Made by a program: the position numbers and the translations under genes
In this document: positions 17,527-25,655 of the stretch, one piece after another
How positions within the stretch are numbered: the first letter of the stretch is position 1
How the letters are laid out: each line of letters begins with the position of its first letter
From: Pseudomonas fluorescens
GTDB taxonomy: Bacteria; Pseudomonadota; Gammaproteobacteria; Pseudomonadales; Pseudomonadaceae
Assembly (NCBI RefSeq): GCF_902497745.1
Contig: NZ_CABVHJ010000013.1
Span: 143,345-207,344 of the forward strand
Direction of reading: 5' to 3'
Length of the DNA: 64,000 bases
The notes under the pieces: generated by a model
What the model was told of the DNA's origin: nothing
What the model saw: only the letters and a program-made list of their open reading frames with translations
Database searches by the model: none

Positions 17527-19209
17527 ATGCGCCTGAGCCTCAAGGCTAAAGTCCTGTCCCTTGCCGTTCTACCGGTATTGCTCTTTGCGCTGGTCATCAG
17601 CCTGACCACGCTGTTCATCCTCCAGGAACAGGCGCACAAAGAGGTCGAACAGACCCGAGAGCGCCTGCTCGGCGATGCCAAAGCCACTCTGCAAAGTTAC
17701 GTCGCCGTGGCCATGACCACGATCAAACCGCTGTACGACGCCGCCGCGCCGGGTGACAACGAGGCACGGGCGCAGGCGATCAAGTTGCTTTCGGGTATTC
17801 GCTACGGCAAGGACGGCTACTTCTTCGGTTACGACTCCGAGACCGTGCGCCTGTTCAAGGCCAATGACCCCGAAGGCGTGGGCAAAAGCTTCAAGGACAA
17901 CCGCGATCCGAATGGCGTTTACGTCAATCTCGGCCTGGTGAAAGTGGCGAAGGACGGCACGCACTATCTGCAGTACAGCTCGCCGTTGCCGGGTAATGCC
18001 AAGGTGTTGGTACCGAAACTCGGTTACACCGAATACCTGGCCAAGTGGGACATGGCGGTCGGTACGTCGGTCAACCTCGACGGCATCGAAGCGCAAGTGG
18101 CGCTGGTTGAAGCGCAGGTGCAGGAACGCATGCAAGGCGTGGTGCTGAGCATCGTCGGCGTGGCGGTGGTGGTGCTGTTGGTGATCGCGGCGGCGGGGAT
18201 GCTGCTGGCCAATACCATTTTGCGTCCACTGACCCTGATGAAAGCCAACCTCGATGACATTGCAGCGGGCGAGGGCGATCTGACCCGTCGCTTGAACATC
18301 ACCAGCCAGGACGAACTCGGCGAACTGGCCGGCTCGTTCAATCGCTTCGTCGACAAGATCCATGGCCTGGTGCGGCAGATCACCGAGATGACCACGCAAC
18401 TGACCGGGCTGGTGACGCAGGTTTCGGATCAGGCCCAGCGCTCGGATCAGGCGATGGAGCGTCAGCGTCACGAAACCGATCAGGTCGCCACGGCGATCAA
18501 CGAGATGTCCGCCGCCGCACAAGAAGTAGCGAAGAGCGCGCAGAACGCAGCCGTCGCCGCCCAGCAGACCGACGAAGAAGGTCAGAGTGCCAAGCGCGTG
18601 GTGGCGGGCAGCATCAAACAGATTCATGCCTTGGTCGATGACATCCGCAGCAGCGGCGTGTCGCTCGACAGCCTGCAGCAGGACGTGACGTCGATTGTTG
18701 GTGTGCTCGGGGTGATTCGTTCGATCGCCGAGCAGACCAACCTGCTGGCGCTGAACGCGGCGATTGAAGCGGCGCGGGCGGGTGAGGCGGGGCGTGGTTT
18801 TGCGGTGGTGGCAGATGAGGTGCGGGCGCTGGCCAGCCGTACGCAGATCAGCACCCAGGAAATTCAGGGGATGATCGATCGCTTGCAGGCTGGTACGCAG
18901 CAAGCGGTAGAGGCGATGCGTCGTTCCAGTGAGGCGGGTGACGGCACTTCACAGCAAGCCAATCAGGCCGGGGCGTCGCTGGATGCGATGGCCGAGCTGA
19001 TCGCGACGATCAACTCGATGAACGCGCAGATTGCCAGTGCGGCGGAAGAGCAGACGGCGGTGGCCGAAGAGATCAACCGCAGCGTGCATCAGATTGCGGT
19101 GGCGGTGGATAGCGTGGCTGATGAAACGCAGTTGGGTGCGCAGACTTCGCGCAGTCTGGCGGAGCTGGGGCAGCGCCTGGGCAAACTCGTGGGTCAGTTC
19201 CGGATCTGA
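17527..19209 (+). CDS. Methyl-accepting chemotaxis protein, CtpM-like (single Cache)
   Basis: A 560-residue chemoreceptor. Helix 1 is at about 9-31, a single Cache_2-type sensor follows with the diagnostic GKDGYFFGYD segment and LFKANDPEGVGKSFKD, helix 2 lies near 204-228, then HAMP and the signalling hairpin EQTNLLALNAAIEAARAGE. PA2652 (CtpM, malate receptor) of P. aeruginosa has the same length, domain type and neighbours, so malate or a related acid is the likely ligand by inference. The ATG at 17527 starts a standard MRLSLKAKV N-terminus. Transcription probably depends on FliA. The C-terminus lacks a CheR-tethering pentapeptide. Confidence 0.87.
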   Translation: MRLSLKAKVLSLAVLPVLLFALVISLTTLFILQEQAHKEVEQTRERLLGDAKATLQSYVAVAMTTIKPLYDAAAPGDNEARAQAIKLLSGIRYGKDGYFFGYDSETVRLFKANDPEGVGKSFKDNRDPNGVYVNLGLVKVAKDGTHYLQYSSPLPGNAKVLVPKLGYTEYLAKWDMAVGTSVNLDGIEAQVALVEAQVQERMQGVVLSIVGVAVVVLLVIAAAGMLLANTILRPLTLMKANLDDIAAGEGDLTRRLNITSQDELGELAGSFNRFVDKIHGLVRQITEMTTQLTGLVTQVSDQAQRSDQAMERQRHETDQVATAINEMSAAAQEVAKSAQNAAVAAQQTDEEGQSAKRVVAGSIKQIHALVDDIRSSGVSLDSLQQDVTSIVGVLGVIRSIAEQTNLLALNAAIEAARAGEAGRGFAVVADEVRALASRTQISTQEIQGMIDRLQAGTQQAVEAMRRSSEAGDGTSQQANQAGASLDAMAELIATINSMNAQIASAAEEQTAVAEEINRSVHQIAVAVDSVADETQLGAQTSRSLAELGQRLGKLVGQFRI

Positions 19210-19217
19210 CCGCCTGA

Positions 19218-19404
19218 AAAGCCCCTCACCCTAACCCTCTCCCAGGGGGAGAGGGGACTGATTGGGGGATGCTATGGAACTACGCCGACCTGAAACAGCT
19301 TTACCGAATCCATAATCGACTGAATCTTTCCGGTCGATGGATGAACCGAGACACCTCGGTCAGTCCCCTCTCCCTCCGGGAGAGGGCTAGGGTGAGGGGC
19401 TTTT
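19218..19404. repeat. Family 4 palindromic repeat, copy 2
   Basis: Inverted CCCCTCACCCTAACCCTCTC / GAGAGGGCTAGGGTGAGGGG arms with about 120 bases between. It lies between the convergent ends of the receptor and LysR genes. Confidence 0.87.
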
Positions 19405-19413
19405 GATCTTCGC

Positions 19414-20349
19414 TCAAGGCCTATCCCAGTAAGGCACTTCACCAAAGCATTCGACGAAGAAATCAATCACCGTCCGCACCTTCACCGACAACCTGCGGCT
19501 CCCCGGCCACAACACCGCAATCTGCTGCGGTTCCAGACTGTTCGACACCTGATACTCACCCAGCACCGGCACCAGCGTGCCGTCGCGCACCGCTTCGCCA
19601 ATCAGCCATGACGGAAACATCACCAGGCCCAACCCCTGCTCGGCGGCTTGGGTAAGGGTGTCAGCGTGGTTGCCAGTGATCGGGCCTTTCACCGAGTACG
19701 GCGTCCAGTCCTCGCCATCGCGGCGGAAAAACCAGCGCTGCTGGCCGGTCGCGCCTTTGTAGGCCAGGCACTGGTGTTGCGCGAGATCTTCAGGTTTCTG
19801 CGGCGTGCCGTGGCGCTGGAGATACGCCGGGCTGGCCGCGACCTGAAAGCGATGCGGCGCCAGAATCCGCGCCTGCATGCTCGAGTCGTGCAGCGGGCCG
19901 ATGCGGAACAGCAAATCCGCGCCTTCCTGTAACGGGTCGACGTAATGGTCGGTCTGCTGGATATCCAGTTGCAGTTTCGGATAACGCGCACACAACTTGC
20001 CCAGCCACGGCGTCAGGTGCCGCTGGCCGAACACCACCGGGGCGTTGATGCGCACAAGGCCCGTGGGTTCGCTTTGCTGTTCCTGCAACGCCTGTTCGGC
20101 TTCCTCCAGTTGCACCAGCACGAGCCGCGCATGATGACCGAGCATGCGCCCGGCTTCGGTCGGCGTGACGGCGCGGGTGTGGCGGTAGAGCAATTGCTGG
20201 TTCAGCGCCTGCTCCATCAACTGGATCTGCCGGGAGATCGAGGAGGGCGCCACGCCTTCACGGCGGGCCACTTCGGAGAAACTGCCGTGGTCGAGTACCG
20301 CGACAAACAGCCTTAGCGCTTTGAATCCGAGTTCGTTGAGCCCGTGCAT
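19414..20349 (-). CDS. LysR-family transcriptional regulator
   Basis: A 311-residue LysR regulator. The N-terminal winged helix-turn-helix is LRLFVAVLDHGSFSEVAR followed by GVAPSSISRQIQ and LEQ-type RHTRAVTPTEAG (roughly residues 10-70). The C-terminal effector domain has LRIGPLHDSSM and QAAEQGLGLVMFPSWL. It belongs to the CrgA/AaeR-like group that carries an F/YKG strand in the effector domain. It is divergent from the two YdcZ-type genes with a 113-base shared region, which suggests that it controls them. The ATG at 20349 is set by homology (MHGLNELGFKAL); an upstream start in the same frame is less likely. Effector unknown. Confidence 0.87.
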   Translation of the reverse strand: MHGLNELGFKALRLFVAVLDHGSFSEVARREGVAPSSISRQIQLMEQALNQQLLYRHTRAVTPTEAGRMLGHHARLVLVQLEEAEQALQEQQSEPTGLVRINAPVVFGQRHLTPWLGKLCARYPKLQLDIQQTDHYVDPLQEGADLLFRIGPLHDSSMQARILAPHRFQVAASPAYLQRHGTPQKPEDLAQHQCLAYKGATGQQRWFFRRDGEDWTPYSVKGPITGNHADTLTQAAEQGLGLVMFPSWLIGEAVRDGTLVPVLGEYQVSNSLEPQQIAVLWPGSRRLSVKVRTVIDFFVECFGEVPYWDRP

Positions 20350-20462
20350 TGTTTGTCCTGCTGTGCGAGTTACGCAAAAGTGTTGTCCGGATGCTCCCAT
20401 TTATCGCACAGCTTCGCCAGCCGATAATCCGCGCCATCGTTTACTTGGGTGGAAGGTTGTTT

Positions 20463-20948
20463 ATGCAGACGTTGGATGAGGTCGCCGTTGCGGCGCCGGT
20501 GAAGAAGGCGGGGTTGCGCCTGTTGTTACTGCCGCTGGTGATTCTCGCGGGCATGGGGTTATCGGTGGAGGCGGGGTTGCTCGGGCCATTGGGTGTGCAG
20601 GTCGGGCATCTGTGGGCGACCTTGAGCATCTTCGGGGTTGGCTCGGCGATTCTGTTTTTGCTGCTGTTGTTCGCCGGCCCGCAAAAAGGCCCGGCCCTGA
20701 CTGATCTGCCGCGCTGGCAGTTGATCGGCGGGTTTCTGGGGCCGATGTATGTGGTGGTGTTGACCTTGGCGACGCCGCATATCGGTATTGCCATGACGAT
20801 GATTGCGATCTTGTCCGGGCAGGTTGGCAAGAGTGTGTTGATTGACCATTTCGGTTGGTTCGGGGCGACTCGCAAGAAGGTCAACGCTGAGCGGTGGCTG
20901 GCGTTGGGGTTGATCGTGGTGGCTTTGGTTTTGATTGCGCGGGGGTGA
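20463..20948 (+). CDS. YdcZ-type (DUF606) small membrane transporter, subunit 1
   Basis: A 161-residue protein with about five hydrophobic helices and the DMT_YdcZ signature: GLLGPLGVQVGHLWATLSIFGVG, LPRWQLIGGFLGPMYV and VLIDHFGWFG. Such proteins are five-helix members of the drug/metabolite superfamily and often occur as adjacent pairs. GGAAGG lies before the ATG at 20463. The next gene is a paralogue starting four bases after the stop, so the two probably assemble as a heteromer. The LysR gene upstream is divergent. Substrate unknown. Confidence 0.8.
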   Translation: MQTLDEVAVAAPVKKAGLRLLLLPLVILAGMGLSVEAGLLGPLGVQVGHLWATLSIFGVGSAILFLLLLFAGPQKGPALTDLPRWQLIGGFLGPMYVVVLTLATPHIGIAMTMIAILSGQVGKSVLIDHFGWFGATRKKVNAERWLALGLIVVALVLIARG

Positions 20949-20951
20949 GTG

Positions 20952-21404
20952 ATGAGTCTGGTTATTTTGTTGGCGGTGGTGGTGTTGGCCGGTGCGGTGT
21001 TGAGTGTGCAGGCGGCTATCAATGGGCGTTTGGGCGAGAGCGTTGGTGTGTTGCGCAGTAGTTTGCTGACATTCGTTGTGGGCGCGGTTTCTACCGGGTT
21101 GTTGATTTTGTTTTTTGAGCCGGCGCATGCGCTGAGTCTTTTGGATGTGCCGAAGTGGCAGTTGACCGGGGCGTTGTTTGGCGTGGTGTACATGATGGTG
21201 ATGGTCGGGGCGGTGCCGGTGGTGGGGACGGCTGTGGCGACGGTGGCGGTGATTGTCGGGCAGTTGGGGATGGGGATGTTGATTGATAATTTTGGCTGGT
21301 TGGGGAATCCGGCGATTGAGCTGTCTGGTTCGCGGATTTTGGCGATGGTGTGTTTGGGGGTGGCTTTGGTGTTTATGTATCGGAGTTCGCGTCAGGCTGG
21401 GTGA
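20952..21404 (+). CDS. YdcZ-type (DUF606) small membrane transporter, subunit 2
   Basis: A 150-residue paralogue of the preceding protein with about five hydrophobic helices. Landmarks are QAAINGRLGESVGVLRSSLLTF, VPKWQLTGALFGVVYM and GMLIDNFGWLG. A GTG at 20949 is also in frame; I prefer the ATG at 20952 because MSLVILLAVV is the typical beginning. It is in an operon with subunit 1. The codons here are unusually rich in G and T (GTG, TTG, GGG), and that bias already begins in the last third of subunit 1. A long non-coding palindromic region follows. Confidence 0.78.
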   Translation: MSLVILLAVVVLAGAVLSVQAAINGRLGESVGVLRSSLLTFVVGAVSTGLLILFFEPAHALSLLDVPKWQLTGALFGVVYMMVMVGAVPVVGTAVATVAVIVGQLGMGMLIDNFGWLGNPAIELSGSRILAMVCLGVALVFMYRSSRQAG

Positions 21405-21418
21405 ATTGAGTTGAGTAC

Positions 21419-21700
21419 ATATCCGTTGCTGCGGGTGTTGCTGATTAGGGTTCCGCCCTTACGGCGGGTCACTTTTGGCAAACGCCCGGAATGCCGGCCC
21501 AGCCAAAAGTAACCAAAAGGGCTTGCTCCTACGTGCGGCCCGCTCGCTGGGGCTCGGGGTTCCTTCGCTGCGGGATCGATCCGGGCGCAGCGCCTACGGT
21601 TTGCTTCGCTGCACCTCCTCTCGCTGTGTTTGGCTGCGCCAAACGGTCGCTGCGCTCCCACGCCCGGATCAATCCCTCCACTCAGCCTTCCGACGTCGCC
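21419..21700. repeat. Left arm of a large inverted repeat (family 5)
   Basis: Includes GGTTCCGCCCTTACGGCGGG and CAAAAGTAACCAAAAGGG, and at 21593-21622 a 30-base segment that recurs perfectly in inverse at 22171-22200. No protein-coding frame is convincing here. Confidence 0.8.
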
Positions 21701-21789
21701 CGTGGATCAAGATCAAGAGCAGGCGAGCTGACACTCGGCCTATTGAGTGGTGAAGAGCGGGTGTTCGGCTTTGGATTTGTGGTGGATTT

Positions 21790-21942
21790 GCCCCTCACCC
21801 CAGCCCTCTCCCGAGGGAGAGGGGGCCGGTTTGTGTGTTTTACAAAGCCTGAGTTCAACTCGATATCGCACGTCGGCGTACCTCCCCCAAATACCGCAAT
21901 CAGTTCCCTCTCCCTCTGGGAGAGGGCTAGGGTGAGGGGCTC
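21790..21942. repeat. Family 4 palindromic repeat, copy 3
   Basis: Inverted CCCCTCACCCCAGCCCTCTC / GAGAGGGCTAGGGTGAGGGG arms with the typical GAGTTCAACTCGATATC middle. It lies inside the family 5 palindrome. Confidence 0.87.
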
Positions 21943-21956
21943 TTGATCTGATTCAG

Positions 21957-22052
21957 AATCTGAGTTCGACTCGCTATCTCAGATCGGCGTAGCTCTCCCA
22001 AACACCGCAATCAGTTCCCTCTCCCTCTGGGAGAGGGCTAGGGTGAGGGGCT
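21957..22052. repeat. Family 4 repeat, partial tandem copy
   Basis: Repeats the right half of copy 3 (GAGTTCGACTCGCTATCTCA, then CAGTTCCCTCTCCCTCTGGG and the GGGTGAGGGG end) immediately downstream, about 97 bases later. Confidence 0.85.
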
Positions 22053-22094
22053 CTTGATCTGGCTTTTGATCTTGCTTTGGCTTTTGATTTTTTG

Positions 22095-22358
22095 CCCCTT
22101 CGGAAGGCCGAGTGAAGGTGTTCATCCGGGGGGTAGGCGCGCAGCGCCGTGCGGCGTAGCCGCATTCATCGAGAGGAGGTGCAGCGAAGCAAACCGTAGG
22201 CGATGCCCCCGGATGGACAACGTAGCGAGGGAACACTGAGCCTCAGCGAAGTACCGTACGCCGGGGCAAGCCTTTTTGGTTACTTTTTCGGCGTCTGGAA
22301 AAAGTGACCCGCCGTAAGGGCGGAACCCTAAGCGGCCGTTACCGCAGCAACGGATATG
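22095..22358. repeat. Right arm of a large inverted repeat (family 5)
   Basis: Inverted counterpart of 21419-21700. It carries the 30-base perfect match at 22171-22200 and ends with CCGCCGTAAGGGCGGAACCC and CCGCAGCAACGGATA. The whole structure spans about 940 bases without a gene. Confidence 0.8.
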
Positions 22359-22401
22359 CCCCCAAACCCAAACCCAAAACCCCAATCCCAATCCCAAACA
22401 A

Positions 22402-22435
22402 AATCAAAAGATCGCAGCCTGCGGCAGCTCCTACA
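22402..22435. repeat. Family 2 half repeat
   Basis: One arm only: AAAAGATCGCAGCCTGCGGC followed by AGCTCCTACA. No inverted partner is present. Confidence 0.75.
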
Positions 22436-22494
22436 CTGGTTATCAAGGCTTGCCCATCAAGCCCCAGACAACCCCCACCCTAGGAGTCTGTCCC

Positions 22495-22659
22495 ATGCCC
22501 GATAGAAAATGCGATTGTCCCAACTGCAAATGCACCATCAAGGAAGGCGATCATTCCTACGCAGTTCACGGCAAACACTATTGCTGTGAGGCCTGTGCTC
22601 ACCACCACAAGAGTGGCGAAGAATGTTCAACCAAGGGCTGTAAATGCGCCCACGGATGA
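22495..22659 (+). CDS. Bacterial metallothionein
   Basis: A 54-residue cytoplasmic protein with ten cysteines and several histidines: CDCPNCKC at the N-terminus, HYCCEACAHHH in the middle, and ECSTKGCKCAHG at the end. The order matches Pseudomonas metallothioneins of the SmtA/PmtA type, which bind zinc, cadmium and copper in thiolate clusters. The ATG at 22495 follows TAGGAG at eight bases; the frame extends upstream but that part is not conserved. The gene is monocistronic, and a hairpin terminator lies 20 bases after the stop. I see no obvious metal-regulator site upstream. Confidence 0.9.
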   Translation: MPDRKCDCPNCKCTIKEGDHSYAVHGKHYCCEACAHHHKSGEECSTKGCKCAHG

Positions 22660-22671
22660 CGAACGACGCAT

Positions 22672-22699
22672 AAAAAAGTGGAGCCTAATCAGGCTCCAC
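22672..22699 (-). terminator. Terminator overlapping the stop of the gene at 22685
   Basis: A 9-bp stem GTGGAGCCT/AGGCTCCAC with an AATC loop. On the minus strand it is followed by six T, and it contains the TAG stop codon of the gene. It may also end the metallothionein transcript coming from the other side. Confidence 0.75.
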
Positions 22700-22957
22700 T
22701 TCCAGTTTCATACTTTCATCATCCAGCCGCTCTGTATGCCTCACGGTACCTTGCAGCCGTCGCCCTTCAACCCTGACCACGACGGTTTTCGCCTGGTCCA
22801 GATCTTCAGGCAGCGGCGCCGGCACTCGCAAGGCAAAGCGAAACGGGTCACCTTCGACCGCCTCCAGCCCGACGCGGCAATCCACGCTTTTGGTAATACG
22901 CCCGAACAGCGTATCGAGGCCGTAGTCCAGATGCGCCGGGCTGATGATGTTGCTCAT
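22685..22957 (-). CDS. Small protein of unknown function (90 aa)
   Basis: A 90-residue soluble, acidic protein with no signal peptide or membrane helix that I recognise as a conserved hypothetical in Pseudomonas only. Sequence features are an N-terminal LDYGLDTLFGRI segment, a central FRFALRVPAPLPEDLDQAK and alternating charged strands that suggest a small beta-rich fold. A G-rich ribosome binding region precedes the ATG at 22955-22957. The terminator hairpin overlaps its stop codon. It is 41 bases downstream of another small gene on the same strand, so the two may be co-transcribed. No function can be assigned. Confidence 0.65.
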   Translation of the reverse strand: MSNIISPAHLDYGLDTLFGRITKSVDCRVGLEAVEGDPFRFALRVPAPLPEDLDQAKTVVVRVEGRRLQGTVRHTERLDDESMKLEVEPD

Positions 22958-22998
22958 GTTGCATTCCCCCCCGAATGATGCCGATCGCTGGGCAGAGC

Positions 22999-23226
22999 TT
23001 AGCTGGTGGTTCGCCAGACCACGTTTTCGACGCCGAATTTTTCCGCCATCGGTTTGCTGGTTTTCTGTACTTTTTCACGGCCAAAACGCGGGATGCGACC
23101 GACCCCGGCGTCGCAGCTCGCCCAGTGCCACGCCTCGGCGTTGTCCATCTTGTCCGAGCGGATAATGAACGACTTGGGCGTGCCGTGAAGGGTGTATTCG
23201 ATGACGTAGAGTTTTGCGTTGTTCAT
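22999..23226 (-). CDS. Small conserved Pseudomonas protein (DUF6555-like)
   Basis: A 75-residue soluble protein beginning MNNAKLYVIEYTLHG with SFIIRSDKMDNAEAWHWASCDAG and a basic, hydrophilic C-terminus (RFGREKVQKTSKPMAEKFG). I recall near-identical proteins annotated as DUF6555 in Pseudomonas, with no known role. The ATG at 23226 follows a GAGGAATAC region; longer in-frame starts upstream lack support. The gene likely shares a transcript with the 90-residue protein downstream. Single Trp-rich motif WHWASCD is a possible functional core. Confidence 0.7.
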   Translation of the reverse strand: MNNAKLYVIEYTLHGTPKSFIIRSDKMDNAEAWHWASCDAGVGRIPRFGREKVQKTSKPMAEKFGVENVVWRTTS

Positions 23227-23362
23227 AAAGCCCGTATTCCTCCCTGTGGTAATAGAGGGATCGCGGCGCACCGGGAAAATTCATTCGGATTGTCCGACGG
23301 TCTCTATCGTTGGCGACGCCGTGGCGCACTGGTTACCATGGCGTTCCCGCCAACCCCAATGA

Positions 23363-24145
23363 ATGCTCGCCATGGCCCTTGCCGCACCGCCCGATCTCAG
23401 TGATACCGATGTGCCCGTGCAACGTGTGGCGCGGACGTATCCGCGTGGCTTGTTTATCGAGCCGCATGAGCATGTCTGGGGCCAGTTGCTGTATGCGATG
23501 AGCGGGGTGATGTGGGTCGAGACGCCGAACGAAGCGTTGGTGGTGCCGCCACAGCGGGCGGTGTGGTTGCCGCCCGGCGTGCCGCACGGGATTCGGGTGG
23601 TGTCGGATCTGCAGATGCGCAATATCTACTTGCGCCCGGCGTTGGCGGCGACGCTGGATCAGACGGTGCAGGTGATCGAGGTCGGCGGTTTGCTGCGCGA
23701 GTTGATCGTTGGGCTGGTGGAGCAGGGTGATAGCGGTGATCCGGCGTACTACGAGGCACTGGTCGGGTTGGCCTTGCTGGAACTGAAGCGCGCAAGGCGT
23801 TCGCAATTGAAGATTCCGATGCCGGATGATTCCGACCGACGTTTGATCAACCTGTGCCAGGCGGTGATGGCGGCGCCGTCGCTGGAGATTCCGTTCGAGC
23901 AGCATGCAGAAAATGCCGGGGCCAGCGTGCGCACGCTGGCGCGGTTGTTCAAGGACAGCCTCGGCATGGGCTTCGCCGAGTGGCGGCGGCAGGTGCAACT
24001 GGCGACGGCGGTGGCGGCGTTGATTCAGGGCGTGGCGGTGAGTGTGATTGCCCGGGAACTCGGCTATTCACCCAGTAGCTTCAGCGACATGTTCCGCCGC
24101 GAATTGGGTGTCGCCCCCTCACAATTTGTTGTGGAACACGATTAA
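23363..24145 (+). CDS. AraC-family transcriptional regulator with cupin sensor
   Basis: A 260-residue regulator. The N-terminal half is a cupin-like ligand domain (HEHVWGQLLYAMSGVMWVETPN, then PPQRAVWLPPGVPHGI), and the C-terminal half (about 165-260) holds two helix-turn-helix motifs: GASVRTLARLFKDSLGMGFAEWRRQ and VSVIARELGYSPSSFSDMFRRELGVAPSQF. This layout matches the NimR/YeaM group of AraC regulators. Two starts are possible, ATG 23363 and ATG 23372, neither with a strong ribosome binding site. The neighbour downstream is separated by a REP doublet, and the small unknown genes upstream are divergent. Target genes are not evident. Confidence 0.85.
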   Translation: MLAMALAAPPDLSDTDVPVQRVARTYPRGLFIEPHEHVWGQLLYAMSGVMWVETPNEALVVPPQRAVWLPPGVPHGIRVVSDLQMRNIYLRPALAATLDQTVQVIEVGGLLRELIVGLVEQGDSGDPAYYEALVGLALLELKRARRSQLKIPMPDDSDRRLINLCQAVMAAPSLEIPFEQHAENAGASVRTLARLFKDSLGMGFAEWRRQVQLATAVAALIQGVAVSVIARELGYSPSSFSDMFRRELGVAPSQFVVEHD

Positions 24146-24165
24146 TCAAGGCTGCATAAACCCCC

Positions 24166-24255
24166 TGTGGGAGCGAGCTTGCTCGCGAATGCGGTGTACC
24201 AGTGAATGGGGAGTGGACTGACACACCGCTTTCGCGAGCAAGCTCGCTCCCACAG
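24166..24255. repeat. REP doublet (family 1)
   Basis: Inverted consensus units about 45 bases apart, directly after the AraC gene. Confidence 0.9.
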
Positions 24256-24369
24256 GGGGCTGTGGTGTGCACTCGATACTTGTCCGAAATTCAGAAGTCC
24301 TTGGCCGATGCCATCCCCGCCGGTTCCCTAAACTTTGCCCATTCCTTTCAACGGGTGGAGTTACTCCCC

Positions 24370-24543
24370 ATGAACTACCTGATTTCGCTGGCCATCGGTC
24401 TGGGCGTCGGCCTGTTGTACGGCGCGCTGGATTTTCGTTCTCCGGCGCCACCGGCCATCGCGTTGGTCGGTTTACTCGGCATGTTGGCCGGTGAGCAGCT
24501 GTGGCCGATGGGCCGGCAACTGGTCGCGGGCTGGTTGTCCTGA
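24370..24543 (+). CDS. XapX domain small membrane protein
   Basis: A 57-residue protein of two hydrophobic segments (ISLAIGLGVGLLYGAL and PAIALVGLLGMLAGEQL) joined by DFRSPAPPA. This is the XapX (DUF1427) signature; the name comes from the xanthosine operon, but the role is unknown. The ATG at 24370 is supported by the family N-terminus MNYLIS and a GGAGT box nine bases upstream. It stands 32 bases before an MDR-type oxidoreductase on the same strand, and the two are probably co-transcribed. Confidence 0.8.
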   Translation: MNYLISLAIGLGVGLLYGALDFRSPAPPAIALVGLLGMLAGEQLWPMGRQLVAGWLS

Positions 24544-24574
24544 ATTCCCTTTTTCTCCTTCGGTGGATGTGTCC

Positions 24575-25531
24575 ATGAAAGCTTTGCAATTCGATAAAAC
24601 CGGCGACCTGTCTTCCTTGCGCTGCGTCGAGGTGCCGACCCCCGTTCCTGGCGCGAACGAAGTACTCGTGCAGATCAAGGCAGCCGGCCTTAACCCCAGC
24701 GATGTGAAAAACGTCCTCGGCCGTTTTCCGTACACCACGCTGCCGCGAATTCCTGGTCGGGATTTCGCCGGTGTCGTCGTCGAAGGCCCGCAGGCGTTGA
24801 TCGGTCAGGAAGTCTGGGGCACTGGCCGTGAGCTGGGCTTTTTCGCCGACGGCACTCACGCGCAATTCGTCAAACTGCCGGCCAATGGCGTGGCGCACAA
24901 ACCGTCGCACCTGAGTTTCACTCAGGCCGCCAGCCTCGGCGTGCCGTACACGACGGCGTGGGATGCGCTGGAACGCAGTCTGGTGACGGCCGAAACGCGT
25001 TTACTGGTGATCGGCGGCGGGGCGGTAGCGACCGCGGCACTGGCTCTGGCAAAAGTGCGTGGCGCGCAGTTGCTGGCAGCAGCTCGTCGCCCGGAGCAGG
25101 TTACGGAGTTGCAGGCGCAGGGCTATCAGACGATTCAGCTGGATAAGCCGGAAGACCTCGGTGCACAGGTCAACGCGGTGTATCGCGGCGGCGCCGATGT
25201 GATCTTCGACACCACCGGTTTCTGGTTACCGGCGTCGGTAGCGGCATTGGCCACGTTCGGACGGATCGCGATCATCGCGGCGCCGGTCGATGGGCATGTG
25301 CAATTGCCGGCCCTGGCGCTGTATCGCAAGGGCGGCTCGGTGGTCGGGATCAATTCGTTGCTGTATGGCGTTGAAGCTTGCGCGGCGATGCTCGAGCAGT
25401 TCGGGCGGTTCTTCGATGAAGGCTTGTTGCCGTTGCCGCAAGGGTTGGTCGAAGCGTCGCTGGCTGAGGGCCTACAGCGTTATGGCGATGTGAATCTGGG
25501 CAGCGGCGACAAAGTCATCCTCATTCCCTGA
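24575..25531 (+). CDS. Zinc-less MDR alcohol dehydrogenase/quinone oxidoreductase-like
   Basis: A 318-residue medium-chain dehydrogenase/reductase. The N-terminal GroES-like half has AAGLNPSDVKNVLG and PGRDFAGVVVEG; the C-terminal half is a nucleotide-binding fold with LLVIGGGAVATAALALAK and ADVIFDTTGFW. No cysteine/histidine zinc set is seen, so it belongs with the quinone oxidoreductases that use NADPH. The ATG at 24575 fits the family start MKALQF. The gene follows a XapX protein and ends before a REP doublet. Substrate unknown; detoxification of reactive carbonyls or quinones is common for this group. Confidence 0.82.
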   Translation: MKALQFDKTGDLSSLRCVEVPTPVPGANEVLVQIKAAGLNPSDVKNVLGRFPYTTLPRIPGRDFAGVVVEGPQALIGQEVWGTGRELGFFADGTHAQFVKLPANGVAHKPSHLSFTQAASLGVPYTTAWDALERSLVTAETRLLVIGGGAVATAALALAKVRGAQLLAAARRPEQVTELQAQGYQTIQLDKPEDLGAQVNAVYRGGADVIFDTTGFWLPASVAALATFGRIAIIAAPVDGHVQLPALALYRKGGSVVGINSLLYGVEACAAMLEQFGRFFDEGLLPLPQGLVEASLAEGLQRYGDVNLGSGDKVILIP

Positions 25532-25547
25532 CCCACCGCAAAAAACC

Positions 25548-25636
25548 TGTGGGAGCGAGCCTGCTCGCGAAAGCGGTCTGTCAGCCAATATCTACATCGA
25601 CTGACACAGCCTCTTCGCGAGCAGGCTCGCTCCCAC
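25548..25636. repeat. REP doublet (family 1)
   Basis: Inverted consensus units about 40 bases apart between convergent MDR and NUP genes. Confidence 0.9.
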
Positions 25637-25655
25637 ATTTTTTACTGTGTCGGGC

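Noticed and set aside
21490..21750. Short open frames inside the family 5 palindrome
   Set aside because: They lie wholly in repeated DNA, lack ribosome binding sites and show no protein similarity that I recognise.
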